Source: Amycolatopsis sp. GM8 (lineage in GTDB: Bacteria; Actinomycetota; Actinomycetes; Mycobacteriales; Pseudonocardiaceae). Taken from it: DNA of 64,000 nucleotides. The translations under genes and the position numbers were made by a program. Location of the stretch: NCBI RefSeq assembly GCF_021653975.1, contig NZ_JAJKFK010000009.1:62001-126000 (forward strand), written 5' to 3'. Shown here piece after piece: positions 42,425-51,019 of this stretch; position 1 is the first letter of the stretch; each line of letters begins with the position of its first letter. The notes beneath the pieces are model-generated. The model ran no database searches, was not told where the DNA came from, and was given only the letters and a program-made list of their open reading frames with translations.

Positions 42425-43320
42425 TGCGCTATCGGCCACCGTTCACTGTGGACCTCGGCGCGGTGCTCGCACCGTTGCGCCGTGGCACGGGTGATCCGTG
42501 CTTCCGGGCCGAGGCGTCCGGGGTCACGTGGCTGACCGGCAACACGGCGGACGGGCCGGGCACGCTCGCGTTGCGGCGGTTCGCCGACGGGGAGATCGAG
42601 GCGCAGGCGTGGGGCGCGGGTGCGGACCGGTTGCTCGACGGGGTGCCCGCGCTGCTCGGCGCGGACGATGACGACAGCGGGTTCGTCGCACACCACCAGC
42701 CCGTGGCGGACGCGAGAAAGCGCTTACCCGGGTTGCGGCTCGGTTCGACCGGGCGGGTGTTCGACGTGCTGATTCCGGCGGTGCTGGAGCAGAAGGTCAC
42801 CGGCCACGAGGCGCGGCGGTCGTGGCGTGAGCTGTGCCGGTGGTACGGCGAGCCGGCGCCGGGCCCGGCGCCCGAGCGGATGCGGGTGCCACCGACGCCG
42901 CGCGCGATCATGTCCATTGTGGACTGGAAGTGGCATCGGGCCGGGGTCGATCTCACCAGGCGCCGCGCGCTGATCTTCGCGGCGCAGGTCGCGCACCGGC
43001 TGGAGGGGGCGGCCGAACTGCGTGGCGAGGAGGGCCGGGCGCTGCTGCGGAAGGTGCCGGGCATCGGCGTCTGGACCGCGGCGGAAGTCGCCCAGCGCGC
43101 CTGGGGCGACGCGGATGCGGTCAGTTTCGGGGATTTCCACATCCCGGCGATCGTCGGCTATGCCCTGTTCGGTGAGCCACTCGACGACGAGGGCTTGGCG
43201 GAAGTGCTCGCGCCGTATGCCCCGCAGCGGCAACGGGCGGTGCGGTACTTGGAAGCGGCGGGGCACACTCGGCCGCGGTTTGGGCCGCGTATGGCCGTCC
43301 GGGATTACCGGGCTATGTGA
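42424..43320 (+). CDS. AlkA-like DNA-3-methyladenine glycosylase (HhH-GPD family)
   Basis: A 298-aa base-excision enzyme. The helix-hairpin-helix is LLRKVPGIGVWTAAEVAQRA, followed by the GPD acidic residue in DADAVSFGDFHIP. The N-terminal half (VRYRPPFTVDLGAVLAPLRR) is the AlkA-type beta-domain. It should remove alkylated purines. GTG 42424 reuses the last base of the previous TAG, so it is coupled to manB, an odd functional pairing. It overlaps the convergent GntR gene by 8 bp. Confidence 0.82.
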   Translation: MRYRPPFTVDLGAVLAPLRRGTGDPCFRAEASGVTWLTGNTADGPGTLALRRFADGEIEAQAWGAGADRLLDGVPALLGADDDDSGFVAHHQPVADARKRLPGLRLGSTGRVFDVLIPAVLEQKVTGHEARRSWRELCRWYGEPAPGPAPERMRVPPTPRAIMSIVDWKWHRAGVDLTRRRALIFAAQVAHRLEGAAELRGEEGRALLRKVPGIGVWTAAEVAQRAWGDADAVSFGDFHIPAIVGYALFGEPLDDEGLAEVLAPYAPQRQRAVRYLEAAGHTRPRFGPRMAVRDYRAM

Positions 43321-43672
43321 CGTCGAGCGCGGCTTTGGCGATGGCGAGGGCTTCAGACGACGAGATCCCCAGCGCGCGACACGTCGCGGCGTACGTCGAA
43401 GCCGCATCGCGAGCCAGCCGCCGGGACTCGTCGCCGGACGACGACACGAAACTGCCCGCCCGGCCACGGGTCTCGATCAGCCCGGCTTCTTCCAGTTCGC
43501 GGTAGGCGCGGGCGATGGTGTTCGGCGCGATGCCGACGTCGGCCGCGAGTTGGCGCACCGTCGGCAACTTCGTCCCGACCGCGAGCCGCCCGTCGTTGAT
43601 CTGGTCCGCCAGCGACGACCGCACCTGCTCGTACGGCGGCACGGACGACCGGGCGTCGACGGAGACGATCAT
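43313..43672 (-). CDS. Short GntR-family regulator (YtrA type)
   Basis: A 119-aa regulator. The winged helix-turn-helix spans about 10-75 (SSVPPYEQVRSSLADQINDG, LPTVRQLAADVGIAPNTI, LEEAGLIETRGRAG), with only a short C-terminal helix, as in YtrA-type GntR proteins, which have no ligand domain. ATG 43672 overlaps the stop of the Nudix gene (ATGA). It is the last gene of the five-gene fbi operon and may autoregulate it. Confidence 0.88.
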   Translation of the reverse strand: MIVSVDARSSVPPYEQVRSSLADQINDGRLAVGTKLPTVRQLAADVGIAPNTIARAYRELEEAGLIETRGRAGSFVSSSGDESRRLARDAASTYAATCRALGISSSEALAIAKAALDVT

Positions 43673-44190
43673 CGTGCGGCCGCCAGCAGTTCCGCCAGAT
43701 CCTCCGAACCCGCGGGCAACGCGTCGACGGGCCACCACCGCAGGTCATCGGACTCGTCGCTGCGCACCGGCTCGGCACCGCGTGGCGCCCGCACCACGAA
43801 CCGGACGTCGAAATGCCGCGTGGGCAAACCGAGCGAGCAAGTGATCGGATGCACGTCGAGGTGCACCGGCTCGGGCTCCAGGTGCAGCTCCGCGATCCCC
43901 GACTCCTCCCGCGCCTCGCGGAGCGCCGCCCCGGCGAGGGTGGTGTCCGTGGGCTCGCAATGCCCGCCCAGTTGCAGCCACCGGCCCACCCGCGGATGCA
44001 GCGTCAGCAACACCCGCGAGCGATCGGCGTCGAGCAGCACGGCGGAGGCGGTGAGATGCCCAGCCTCGCACGAGCGCAGGCACGAATCCTCCCGTGCGGC
44101 AAGGAATCCGAGGAACGCCTGCCGCAACGACTCCTGCGCGGCCGAACCCGGTCGCCACTTGTCCAAAGTGGACATGGCGTCGAGCCTCAC
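43669..44190 (-). CDS. Nudix hydrolase
   Basis: A 173-aa pyrophosphohydrolase. The Nudix box is [18 protein letters not shown] followed by REESGI, with the REEsG core intact. [19 protein letters not shown] precedes it. It would cleave a nucleoside diphosphate linked to another moiety. GTG 44190 overlaps the fbiB stop by 4 bp (GTGA), so it is translationally coupled; ATG 44175 is an alternative. Its substrate may relate to F420 metabolism (for example a guanylylated intermediate), which is inference from position. Confidence 0.88.
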   Translation of the reverse strand: MRLDAMSTLDKWRPGSAAQESLRQAFLGFLAAREDSCLRSCEAGHLTASAVLLDADRSRVLLTLHPRVGRWLQLGGHCEPTDTTLAGAALREAREESGIAELHLEPEPVHLDVHPITCSLGLPTRHFDVRFVVRAPRGAEPVRSDESDDLRWWPVDALPAGSEDLAELLAAAR

Positions 44191-45521
44191 AGCTCCACCA
44201 GTCCCTCTGTGCCGGCAGGAGGACGCGCCCCGGCCGGAGCCACCGGATGACCGATCGCCACCGCACCCAGCGGCTGCCAGTTCGCGTCGAGCCCGAGCAC
44301 CTCACGGACGACGTCGGCCGCGAAGATCGTCGAGCCGATCCAGCACGAACCCAAATCCTCGGCGGCCAGCGCGACCAGCAAGCCCTGCACCGCCGCACCA
44401 CCGGCGACCGCGAACATCGTGCGCTCGCAGTCGTTCCGGCGCGCGTCGGAATACGTGTGCGCGCCGTCGGGAATGAGGAACGGCAACACGACCTCGGGCG
44501 CGTTGAACAGGATGTCCCCGCGGCCCAGCCGTTTCGCCACCTGCTCGTCGGTGAACCCGTCCCCGTGCAGGTCCGCCCGCCACGACTCCCGCATCGCCTC
44601 GAGCAGCTTCGTGCGCAGCCCCTGGTCGCGCAACCACACGAACCGCACCGGCTTCGTGTGGTGCGGCGCCGGGGCCGTCAGTGCGGCGGCGACCGACCGT
44701 CGCATCGCCTCGGGATCCACGGGTTCGTCGCTGAACTCGCGCACCGACCGGCGCGCGAGCACGGCTTCACGCCGCCCCTGGGCGATCGCCTCGGCGACAC
44801 CGAGCCGGAACATGTCCTCGTCGAGCGGTCGTACCAGTTTGCGTGCTGTCGACTTGTCGTCTACAAGGGACAGTCCACGAACGACGGCCACGGGGGTCGC
44901 CTTCAGCTTGCCCTTGACGAGATCCGCGGCCGCGGCCACCTCGTCGGCGACGGCGATCTCGGTGACCTGCAGCTCGTTGCCCTGCGCGTCGATCTCGCCT
45001 TCGTACGAATGCAGCACTTCGAGACCGGACGAGCCGATCGCGGCGTCGGTCTGGCCGACACGCCAGGCGCGGCCCATGGTGTCCGTGACGACGACGGCGA
45101 CCTCGACACCCAGCCGTTCCCGCAGGCCGTTGCGCAGCGCGAGTGCCGACGCGTCCGGATCCGCCGGCAGCAGGGCGATCTCACCCTGGTCCACATTGGA
45201 CGCGTCGACCCCGGAGGCGGCCTGCACGACCCCGATCCCGTTCTGCGTGATCATCGTGCGGCCGAAGCGGGCGACCACCCGCACCGCTTCCTGTTCGACG
45301 AGCTTCCGCCGCTCCTCGTCGCGTACTTCCGGATCCGACGGCACGCGCACCAGCCGGCCCTCGATCTTCGACACGACCTTGCTGGTCACCACGACGACGT
45401 CGCCGGAACGCAGCCACCGGGCCGCGGCCACGATCGCGCCGGTCAGGTCGTCGCCCGGCCGGAACTCCGGCAGCCCCTCGACCGGCAGGATCTCCAGCCG
45501 TGCGGCGGAATGCTCAGTCAA
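44187..45521 (-). CDS. fbiB: Coenzyme F420:L-glutamate ligase, bifunctional FbiB
   Basis: A 444-aa two-domain enzyme. Residues about 1-245 are the CofE ligase ([54 protein letters not shown]). Residues about 246-444 are an FMN-binding nitroreductase-like domain ([23 protein letters not shown]). It adds glutamates to F420-0 and reduces dehydro-F420-0. The start is TTG 45521, eight bases inside the fbiA end. Fused ligase and reductase is the actinobacterial form (Rv3262). Confidence 0.93.
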   Translation of the reverse strand: MTEHSAARLEILPVEGLPEFRPGDDLTGAIVAAARWLRSGDVVVVTSKVVSKIEGRLVRVPSDPEVRDEERRKLVEQEAVRVVARFGRTMITQNGIGVVQAASGVDASNVDQGEIALLPADPDASALALRNGLRERLGVEVAVVVTDTMGRAWRVGQTDAAIGSSGLEVLHSYEGEIDAQGNELQVTEIAVADEVAAAADLVKGKLKATPVAVVRGLSLVDDKSTARKLVRPLDEDMFRLGVAEAIAQGRREAVLARRSVREFSDEPVDPEAMRRSVAAALTAPAPHHTKPVRFVWLRDQGLRTKLLEAMRESWRADLHGDGFTDEQVAKRLGRGDILFNAPEVVLPFLIPDGAHTYSDARRNDCERTMFAVAGGAAVQGLLVALAAEDLGSCWIGSTIFAADVVREVLGLDANWQPLGAVAIGHPVAPAGARPPAGTEGLVEL

Positions 45522-46509
45522 CGTCCACTCCGGACAGTTCGAGTGCCGCGCGGGCCATCGCCGCCGTCGCGGCCACGTCGGTCATCAGCAGCGGCACGGC
45601 CCGCACCGCGACGCCGGGCACGTGCACGCTCTCCCCGGACGCCACGAGCCACCCGTCGAGCAGCCCGTCCTCCGAGGTGTGGCGTGACCCGAAGTGACGC
45701 CCGACGGCCTCCGCCGACGTCTCCACCCCGATCGCCGTCAGGCACGCGTCCGCCATGCCCCGCACGGCTTTCCCGCCGATGATGGGGGACACCCCGACCA
45801 CCCCCGCCTCGGTCTTGCGCAGCGCCTGCCGCACGCCGGGCACGGCCAGCACCGTCCCGACCGACACCACCGGGTTCGACGGCGCGAACAACACGGCGTC
45901 CGCCTCGGCGATCGCCTCCAGCACACCCGGCCCCGGTTTCGCCTCGTCCGCGCCCACCGGCACGATCGAATGCGCGGGCATCTCGGCGCGGTAGCGCACC
46001 CACCATTCCTGGAAGTGGATGGCCTTGCGCTGCTCGGGCTGCTCCGGATCGTCGATCACGACATGCGTCTCGACCCGGTCGTCGCTCATCGGCAGCAGCC
46101 GCACGCCGGGCTGCCACCGGTCGCACAACGCCTCGGTGACCGCGGACAGCGGGTAGTCGGCGCGCAGCATCTGACTGCGGATCAGGTGCGTCGCCACATC
46201 CTTGTCACCGAGCCCGAACCAGCTCGGCTCGGCGCCGTACGCGGCCAGCTCGTCCTTGACCACCCAGGTTTCGCCCTGGTGGCCCCAGCCTCTCTCGGTG
46301 TCGATCCCGCCGCCCAGGGTGTACATGCACGTGTCGAGATCCGGGCAGATCCGCAGGCCGTGCATCCACACGTCGTCGCCGGTGTTCACCAGCGCGGTGA
46401 TCTCGTGCGCCGAGTCACCCGGACCGATGGCGGGCAGGCCGAGCGCGGCCTTCACGCCGAGCAGGAACCGGGCACCGCCGACCCCGCCGACTACTACGAC
46501 AACCTTCAC
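45514..46509 (-). CDS. fbiA: 2-phospho-L-lactate / enolpyruvyl transferase FbiA
   Basis: A 331-aa CofD-family enzyme. [21 protein letters not shown] opens the nucleotide fold in this frame; [20 protein letters not shown] and [14 protein letters not shown] are Fo and GDP-site motifs. It transfers a phospholactyl or phosphoenolpyruvyl group to Fo in F420 synthesis. GTG 46509 (with AAGGA upstream) overlaps the GNAT stop by 4 bp. fbiC and fbiD are not in the window. Confidence 0.93.
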   Translation of the reverse strand: MKVVVVVGGVGGARFLLGVKAALGLPAIGPGDSAHEITALVNTGDDVWMHGLRICPDLDTCMYTLGGGIDTERGWGHQGETWVVKDELAAYGAEPSWFGLGDKDVATHLIRSQMLRADYPLSAVTEALCDRWQPGVRLLPMSDDRVETHVVIDDPEQPEQRKAIHFQEWWVRYRAEMPAHSIVPVGADEAKPGPGVLEAIAEADAVLFAPSNPVVSVGTVLAVPGVRQALRKTEAGVVGVSPIIGGKAVRGMADACLTAIGVETSAEAVGRHFGSRHTSEDGLLDGWLVASGESVHVPGVAVRAVPLLMTDVAATAAMARAALELSGVDVD

Positions 46510-47234
46510 AGCGAGCGATCCTTCCACGCCGGAACCCAGTAGCGGTACCGATGGTGCTCGCGGAACCCGAGCGTCTCGTACAGGGCCAGCGCCGGGGAGT
46601 TGCCGACGGCGACCTGGAGCACACACTCGGTCGCGCCGCGCCCGGCCGCCCAGGAGCCGGCACCGGCCATCAGCGCCCGGGCGAGCCCGCGCCGCCGGTG
46701 TTCCGGCCGGACGGCCAGGCGCGAGATGTGCAGCAACTCGCCGACGACCGCGGTCCGCACCGCACCCGCCGTGATCTCCGCCACGCCGTGGCCGATCTCG
46801 CCGGTCGTCAGCACGTGCCGCTGTGCCGGCGTCGGCTCGGCGGTTCCGGCCACCAGTTCCCACCAGCCGGCCGACGGCTCGGGCAGGAACGAGACCCCGT
46901 CACCACCGCGGCCCAGCGGCCCGACGAGCACCGCGACCAGGTGTCCGGCGGCGTGTCCGGTGTCGGGCAGCCAGCCCGCGGCTTCGATGGCGCGTTCGGT
47001 CTCGGAGCCGGAGATTGCCTGCACGACCGGCGGAATGCCGTGGGCGTGGGAGAAGTCACAGACCCGGTCGATGGCCTCGGGCAGCGGCACCCCGGGGTCG
47101 CCGATCGCCAGCGCACTGTTCGCGCGCCCGGTGAAACCCGAAGCCGCACGTAGCCGCCAGTCACCCAGCGGTTCTTCGGTCACGGGACGCCAGGCTTCGG
47201 CGCACAACAGCTCGATAGTCTCCGCGCGATCCAT
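46506..47234 (-). CDS. GNAT-family N-acetyltransferase
   Basis: A 242-aa acetyltransferase. The N-terminal part ([20 protein letters not shown]) is typical of a two-lobe GNAT subfamily; the acetyl-CoA site is [20 protein letters not shown] in the C-terminal half, followed by [19 protein letters not shown]. It is first in the minus-strand operon, ahead of fbiA. The acceptor is unknown. The same GNAT-type gene often flanks F420 or ferredoxin genes in this group. Confidence 0.88.
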   Translation of the reverse strand: MDRAETIELLCAEAWRPVTEEPLGDWRLRAASGFTGRANSALAIGDPGVPLPEAIDRVCDFSHAHGIPPVVQAISGSETERAIEAAGWLPDTGHAAGHLVAVLVGPLGRGGDGVSFLPEPSAGWWELVAGTAEPTPAQRHVLTTGEIGHGVAEITAGAVRTAVVGELLHISRLAVRPEHRRRGLARALMAGAGSWAAGRGATECVLQVAVGNSPALALYETLGFREHHRYRYWVPAWKDRSL

Positions 47235-47252
47235 GATGACAAGTGTGCATGG

Positions 47253-47270
47253 ATAAGGGTGGCCTTACCT
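47253..47270. promoter_or_regulatory. Weak iron-box-like palindrome upstream of the ferredoxin gene
   Basis: TAAGG (47254-47258 region) pairs with CCTTA in the run ataagggtggccttacct. The right half resembles an IdeR/DmdR half-site (GCTAACCT versus CCTTACCT). It lies between the GNAT and ferredoxin starts, a sensible place for iron control. The match is poor and is offered only as a candidate. Confidence 0.2.
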
Positions 47271-47342
47271 GGGAATGGCAGTCTGTGGCCGCGTAATGTC
47301 CGAGGTCGTAGCTGGATCTCATTCACACAGCAGGAGTGCGCA

Positions 47343-47663
47343 GTGACCTACGTGATCGCCGAGCCCTGCGTCGACGTGCTCGACAAGGCGTGCATCGACG
47401 AGTGCCCAGTCGACTGCATCTACGAGGGCGACCGGATGTTGTACATCCACCCCGACGAGTGCGTGGACTGTGGCGCATGTGAGCCGGTCTGCCCGGTGGA
47501 AGCCATCTACTACGAGGACGACGTCCCCGACGAGTGGGCTGCCTACACCAAGGCCAACGTGGACTTCTTCGACAAGCTCGGGTCACCCGGCGGGGCGTCG
47601 AAGGTCGGCAAGACCGGTGACGACCCGCAGTGGATCAAGGACCTGCCCCCGCAGGGCGAATGA
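47343..47663 (+). CDS. fdxA: 7Fe-4S-type ferredoxin
   Basis: A 106-aa ferredoxin. Cysteine motifs are [17 protein letters not shown] (first cluster, with the spacing of a 3Fe-4S site) and [15 protein letters not shown] (4Fe-4S). A C-terminal extension of about 35 residues ([14 protein letters not shown]) is typical of actinobacterial FdxA/FdxC. It carries electrons to P450s or other reductases. GTG 47343 follows AGGAG. Its stop overlaps dapC (ATGA), the usual actinobacterial pairing (Rv1177-Rv1178). Confidence 0.94.
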   Translation: MTYVIAEPCVDVLDKACIDECPVDCIYEGDRMLYIHPDECVDCGACEPVCPVEAIYYEDDVPDEWAAYTKANVDFFDKLGSPGGASKVGKTGDDPQWIKDLPPQGE

Positions 47664-48751
47664 CCGCACTGCCCGACTTTCCCTGGGACTCCCTCGCCGC
47701 GGCCAAGGCGACCGCGAACGCCCACCCGGGCGGCGCGGTCGACCTGTCCGTCGGGACGCCGGTCGACCCGGTCGCGCCCGCGATCCGGGACGCGCTGGCG
47801 TCGGTGTCGGAGATCCCCGGCTATCCCCAGACACACGGCACGCCCGCGTTGCGGGCCGCCGCGGTCGAGTCGTTGCGCCGCCGGCACGGGGTGACCGGGC
47901 TCGAGCCGGACGCCGTGCTGCCGACCATCGGCTCCAAGGAGATGGTGGCCTGGCTGCCGAAGCTGCTCGGTCTCGGACCGGGTGACACGGTGGTCATCCC
48001 GGAGCTGGCGTACCCGACGTACGAGGTCGGCGCGCTGCTCGCCGGGACGTCCGTGCTGCGCGCGGACAGTCTCGTCGCGCTCGGGCCGCAGCGCCCGGCG
48101 ATGATCTGGCTCAACTCGCCGTCCAACCCGACCGGCCGCGTGCTCGGCGCCGACCATCTGCGCAAGGTCGTCGACTGGGCGCGCGAGCGGGATGTGCTCG
48201 TGGTCTCCGACGAGTGCTATCTCGCGCTGGGCTGGGAGGGTGAGCCGGTCTCGGTGCTGCACTCGTCGGTCAACGGCGGCAGCACGGCGGGACTGCTCGC
48301 CGTGCATTCGCTGTCCAAGACGGCCAGCCTCGCCAGCTACCGCGCCGGGTTCGTCACCGGTGACCCGGCGGTCGTGGCGCGACTGCTGGAAGTCCGCAAG
48401 CACGCCGGCATGATCGTGCCGCGGCCCGTCCAGGAGGCGATGACGGTCGCGCTCGCCGACGACGATGTGCTGGCCACCCAGCGGGAGCGCTACGCGCGGC
48501 GCCGGACGGTGCTGCAGAAGGCGTTGCTGGCCAACGATTTCCAGATCGACTATTCCGAAGCCGGGCTGTACCTGTGGGCCACCCGCGGTGAGGACTCCTG
48601 GCAGACCGTGGACTGGCTGGCCGAACGCGGCATCCTGGTCGCCCCCGGCACCTTCTACGGTCCGACCGGCGGCAAGCACGTGCGCGTCGCGCTGACCGCG
48701 ACCGACGAACGGGTCGAGGCCGCCGCCGAGAGGCTCCAGCAGCCTCAGTAG
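47660..48751 (+). CDS. dapC: Succinyldiaminopimelate transaminase
   Basis: A 363-aa class I/II PLP aminotransferase. The PLP lysine is in [16 protein letters not shown], with [12 protein letters not shown] and [10 protein letters not shown] as cofactor-binding motifs. Coupled behind ferredoxin, it is the DapC-type enzyme converting N-succinyl-2-amino-6-ketopimelate to N-succinyl-diaminopimelate. dapD and dapE lie 2-5 kb downstream, supporting the assignment. Its 3' end overlaps the convergent TetR gene by 7 bp. Confidence 0.9.
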   Translation: MTALPDFPWDSLAAAKATANAHPGGAVDLSVGTPVDPVAPAIRDALASVSEIPGYPQTHGTPALRAAAVESLRRRHGVTGLEPDAVLPTIGSKEMVAWLPKLLGLGPGDTVVIPELAYPTYEVGALLAGTSVLRADSLVALGPQRPAMIWLNSPSNPTGRVLGADHLRKVVDWARERDVLVVSDECYLALGWEGEPVSVLHSSVNGGSTAGLLAVHSLSKTASLASYRAGFVTGDPAVVARLLEVRKHAGMIVPRPVQEAMTVALADDDVLATQRERYARRRTVLQKALLANDFQIDYSEAGLYLWATRGEDSWQTVDWLAERGILVAPGTFYGPTGGKHVRVALTATDERVEAAAERLQQPQ

Positions 48752-49326
48752 TCCTTGCCCGTGAAACCCCGGTAGAGGAAGCGAGTAAGCGCTTCCACGA
48801 CGTCCTCTTCGGACAGTTCGGGTAGGACGGTGCGCCACATCTGGACGAAGTTGTCGACCATCGCGGCCATCATCGTGACACTGACCCGCGGCTCGGCCGG
48901 AAGGTCCAGCCCGTCGAGATGGCCGAGCAAGTCCGCCGCCTCGTTCGCGCCGAAGCGGGCGAGGCGTTCGGCGAACGTGGTGCTCACCAGCGCCGCCTGC
49001 TGCAGCGCGCGCATGGTCGGGGCGTTCTTCCGGTAGAAGTCCAGGTAGGCCTGGACATGCCAGCGGATCGCGTCCGGATCGGCGAAGTCGCTCTTGTGAC
49101 CGGCCTGGGTGGCCGCCTCGTCGCTTTCCGCGGACATATCCGTGAGCAGTGCTTCGAGTAGCTCTTCCTTGCCCGCGAAGTGGTTGTAGAAGGAACCGGC
49201 CGCGCGTCCCGCTTCCGCGGTGATGTCGGTGATCTTGGTGTTCAGGTAGCCGCGGTCGGCGAACAACCGCTTGGCCGCTTCCTTCAGCGCGGCCTCCGTC
49301 TCGGCCGCCTTGTCCTTGCGCTTCAC
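48745..49326 (-). CDS. TetR-family regulator
   Basis: A 193-aa repressor-like protein. The helix-turn-helix is within residues 10-55 (LKEAAKRLFADRGYLNTKI, TAEAGRAAGSFYNHFAGKEE); the rest is a helical ligand domain. GTG 49326 has a strong AAGGAGG. It is divergent from an FAD monooxygenase across 69 bp that hold two inverted repeats, so it most likely represses that gene and itself until an aromatic or antibiotic-like ligand binds. Confidence 0.92.
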   Translation of the reverse strand: MKRKDKAAETEAALKEAAKRLFADRGYLNTKITDITAEAGRAAGSFYNHFAGKEELLEALLTDMSAESDEAATQAGHKSDFADPDAIRWHVQAYLDFYRKNAPTMRALQQAALVSTTFAERLARFGANEAADLLGHLDGLDLPAEPRVSVTMMAAMVDNFVQMWRTVLPELSEEDVVEALTRFLYRGFTGKDY

Positions 49327-49363
49327 GGCACCTCCTTGACAGGAACGCTAGCAGCGATAACTA

Positions 49364-49393
49364 TGAATCTAAATTCACTGAAAGGAAGTTCAG
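49364..49393. promoter_or_regulatory. Candidate TetR operator (two adjacent palindromes)
   Basis: TGAAT-CTAA-ATTCA (49364-49377) and CTGAA-AGGAAG-TTCAG (49378-49393) are adjacent perfect inverted repeats in an AT-rich gap between the TetR and monooxygenase starts. The second covers the monooxygenase ribosome site (AAAGGAAG), so a bound repressor would block its expression. Assignment is from symmetry and place. Confidence 0.5.
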
Positions 49394-49395
49394 TT

Positions 49396-50784
49396 ATGCG
49401 GGTACTCATCGCCGGAGCCGGACCGACCGGGCTCACGCTGGCCATCGACCTTGCCCGGCGGAACATCGACGTCCGGATTGTTGACAAAGCGACCGAGTTC
49501 TTCGCCGGTTCGCGCGGGGACGGGATCCAGCCGCGCACCCTGGAGGTGTTCGACGACCTGGGCGTCATCGACGCCGTGCTGGCCGCGGGAATGTCGCCCG
49601 CGACCGTCCGGGTGCACCTCGACGGGAAGTTCGCGATGGAACGGCGGATGGCGCCGCGGCGCGAGCCGTTGCCCGATGTGCCGTATCCGAACGCGTGGAT
49701 GCTGGGTCAGTCGCAGACGGAGGGGATCCTGCGCGACCGGCTCGCCGAATTCGGTGTGCACGTTGAGCTCGGCACCGCGGTCAGCGGGTTCGAGCAGGAC
49801 GCCGACGGTGTGACCGTGACCTTGTCCACTGGGGAAGTCGTCAGAACGTCCTACCTCGTCGGCGCCGATGGTGGGCGCAGCTTCGTGCGCAAGACGCTCG
49901 GGATCCCGTTCGTGGGCACCACGGACGAGTCGATCCGCATGCTGCTCGGTGACGTCGCCGCCGATCTCGACCCGGCCTACGGGTACTGGTTCGCGAAGGA
50001 GGCCGACCCGATGACCGGTGTCGTGCTCAGCCCGCTGCCCGGCATCGGGCTGTTCCAGTTCGGCGCACCGCTGACCGAGGACGACGACTCGGACTCGCTG
50101 GAGACCTTGCAGGCGAAGCTCGACGACGTCTCGGCCGGCGTCCGGTTGTCGCGGCTGACCTGGTCGACCGTCTGGCGCCCGAACATCCGGCTGGCCGAGC
50201 ACTTCCGTGCCGGGCGGGTGTTCCTGGCCGGTGACGCCGCGCATGTGCACCCGCCGACGGGCGGCCAGGGTCTCAACACCGGTGTGCAGGACGCCTACAA
50301 CCTGGGCTGGAAGCTCGCCGACGGCTCGCCCGAGCTGCTCGACAGCTACGAAACCGAGCGCCGCGCGGTCGCCGCGCACGTGCTCGGGGTCAGCACCGGA
50401 CTGATGCGGAAATATGCCGAGCGTGACGAGCGCGCGCACGAGCGCGGCGCGGAAACGCAGCAGCTGGATATCAGCTACCGCACCGAATCCGGGAAGCTCG
50501 TGGCGGGCGACCGCGCGCCGGACGCCCCGGTCAAAGACGCCGCCGGCAAGGACGTCCGGCTGTTCGACCTGTTCCGTGGGCCGCACGCGACGACGCTCGT
50601 CTTCGGTGGCGGCGCTCCGGAGGCGCTGAATACGTACAACGTCCTACGTCCTGGTGAGGACGCTCGGGGTGTGTACGTTGTCGATACCGAGGGACACGCG
50701 TTCGCCGCGTATGACGCGTCGGGCGGGGTTACCGTCCATGTGCGGCCGGACGGTTACGTCAGTTCGCGTGTAGTGCGGCGTTGA
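49396..50784 (+). CDS. FAD-dependent aromatic monooxygenase
   Basis: A 462-aa class A flavin hydroxylase. The FAD loop is GAGPTGLTLAIDLARR (7-22), NADPH-linked DG motif GADGGRSFVRKTLG, and the second FAD site GDAAHVHPPTGGQGLNTGVQ, DAYNLGWKL. A C-terminal thioredoxin-like domain (about 390-462) is of the PHBH/RdmE type. It would hydroxylate an aromatic or polyketide. ATG 49396 follows AAAGGAAG. The last 311 bp (50488-50798) form the first copy of a direct repeat with the adjacent 221 bp. Confidence 0.92.
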   Translation: MRVLIAGAGPTGLTLAIDLARRNIDVRIVDKATEFFAGSRGDGIQPRTLEVFDDLGVIDAVLAAGMSPATVRVHLDGKFAMERRMAPRREPLPDVPYPNAWMLGQSQTEGILRDRLAEFGVHVELGTAVSGFEQDADGVTVTLSTGEVVRTSYLVGADGGRSFVRKTLGIPFVGTTDESIRMLLGDVAADLDPAYGYWFAKEADPMTGVVLSPLPGIGLFQFGAPLTEDDDSDSLETLQAKLDDVSAGVRLSRLTWSTVWRPNIRLAEHFRAGRVFLAGDAAHVHPPTGGQGLNTGVQDAYNLGWKLADGSPELLDSYETERRAVAAHVLGVSTGLMRKYAERDERAHERGAETQQLDISYRTESGKLVAGDRAPDAPVKDAAGKDVRLFDLFRGPHATTLVFGGGAPEALNTYNVLRPGEDARGVYVVDTEGHAFAAYDASGGVTVHVRPDGYVSSRVVRR

Positions 50785-51019
50785 GTTCGACCGTCGCATC
50801 CGGGAAGCCCGTGGCGGGCGACCGCGCGCCCGGCGCCCCGGAGGCGCCGAATACGTACAACGTCCTACGTCCTGGTGAGGACGCTCGGGGTGTGTACGTC
50901 GTCGACACCGAGGGGCACGCCTTCGTCGCGTACGACGCTTCGGACGGGGTCACCGTCCACGTGCGGCCGGATGGCTACGTCAGTTCGCGTGCAGTGCGGC
51001 GTTGAGCTCGACCGTCGCA
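50488..51019. repeat. Direct repeat joining monooxygenase and dapD 3' ends
   Basis: Unit 1 (50488-50798, 311 bp) and unit 2 (50799-51019, 221 bp) are head-to-tail copies, both starting TCCGGGAAG and ending ACCGTCGCA. Unit 2 lacks an in-frame 90 bp (30 codons after SGKPVAGDRAPGAP). Over the shared 221 bp I count 18 differences. Each unit carries the end of the monooxygenase on the plus strand and, on the minus strand, the dapD C-terminus [12 protein letters not shown] with stop. Confidence 0.9.
50799..51005 (+). pseudogene. Truncated second copy of the monooxygenase C-terminus
   Basis: This stretch encodes SGKPVAGDRAPGAP, then NTYNVLRPGEDARGVYVVDT and [11 protein letters not shown] with a stop at 51005, matching the C-terminal thioredoxin-like domain of the neighbouring monooxygenase minus 30 residues. 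No start or N-terminal domain is present. It overlaps the 3' end of dapD by 26 bp. It is the tail of a displaced monooxygenase gene. Confidence 0.85.
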
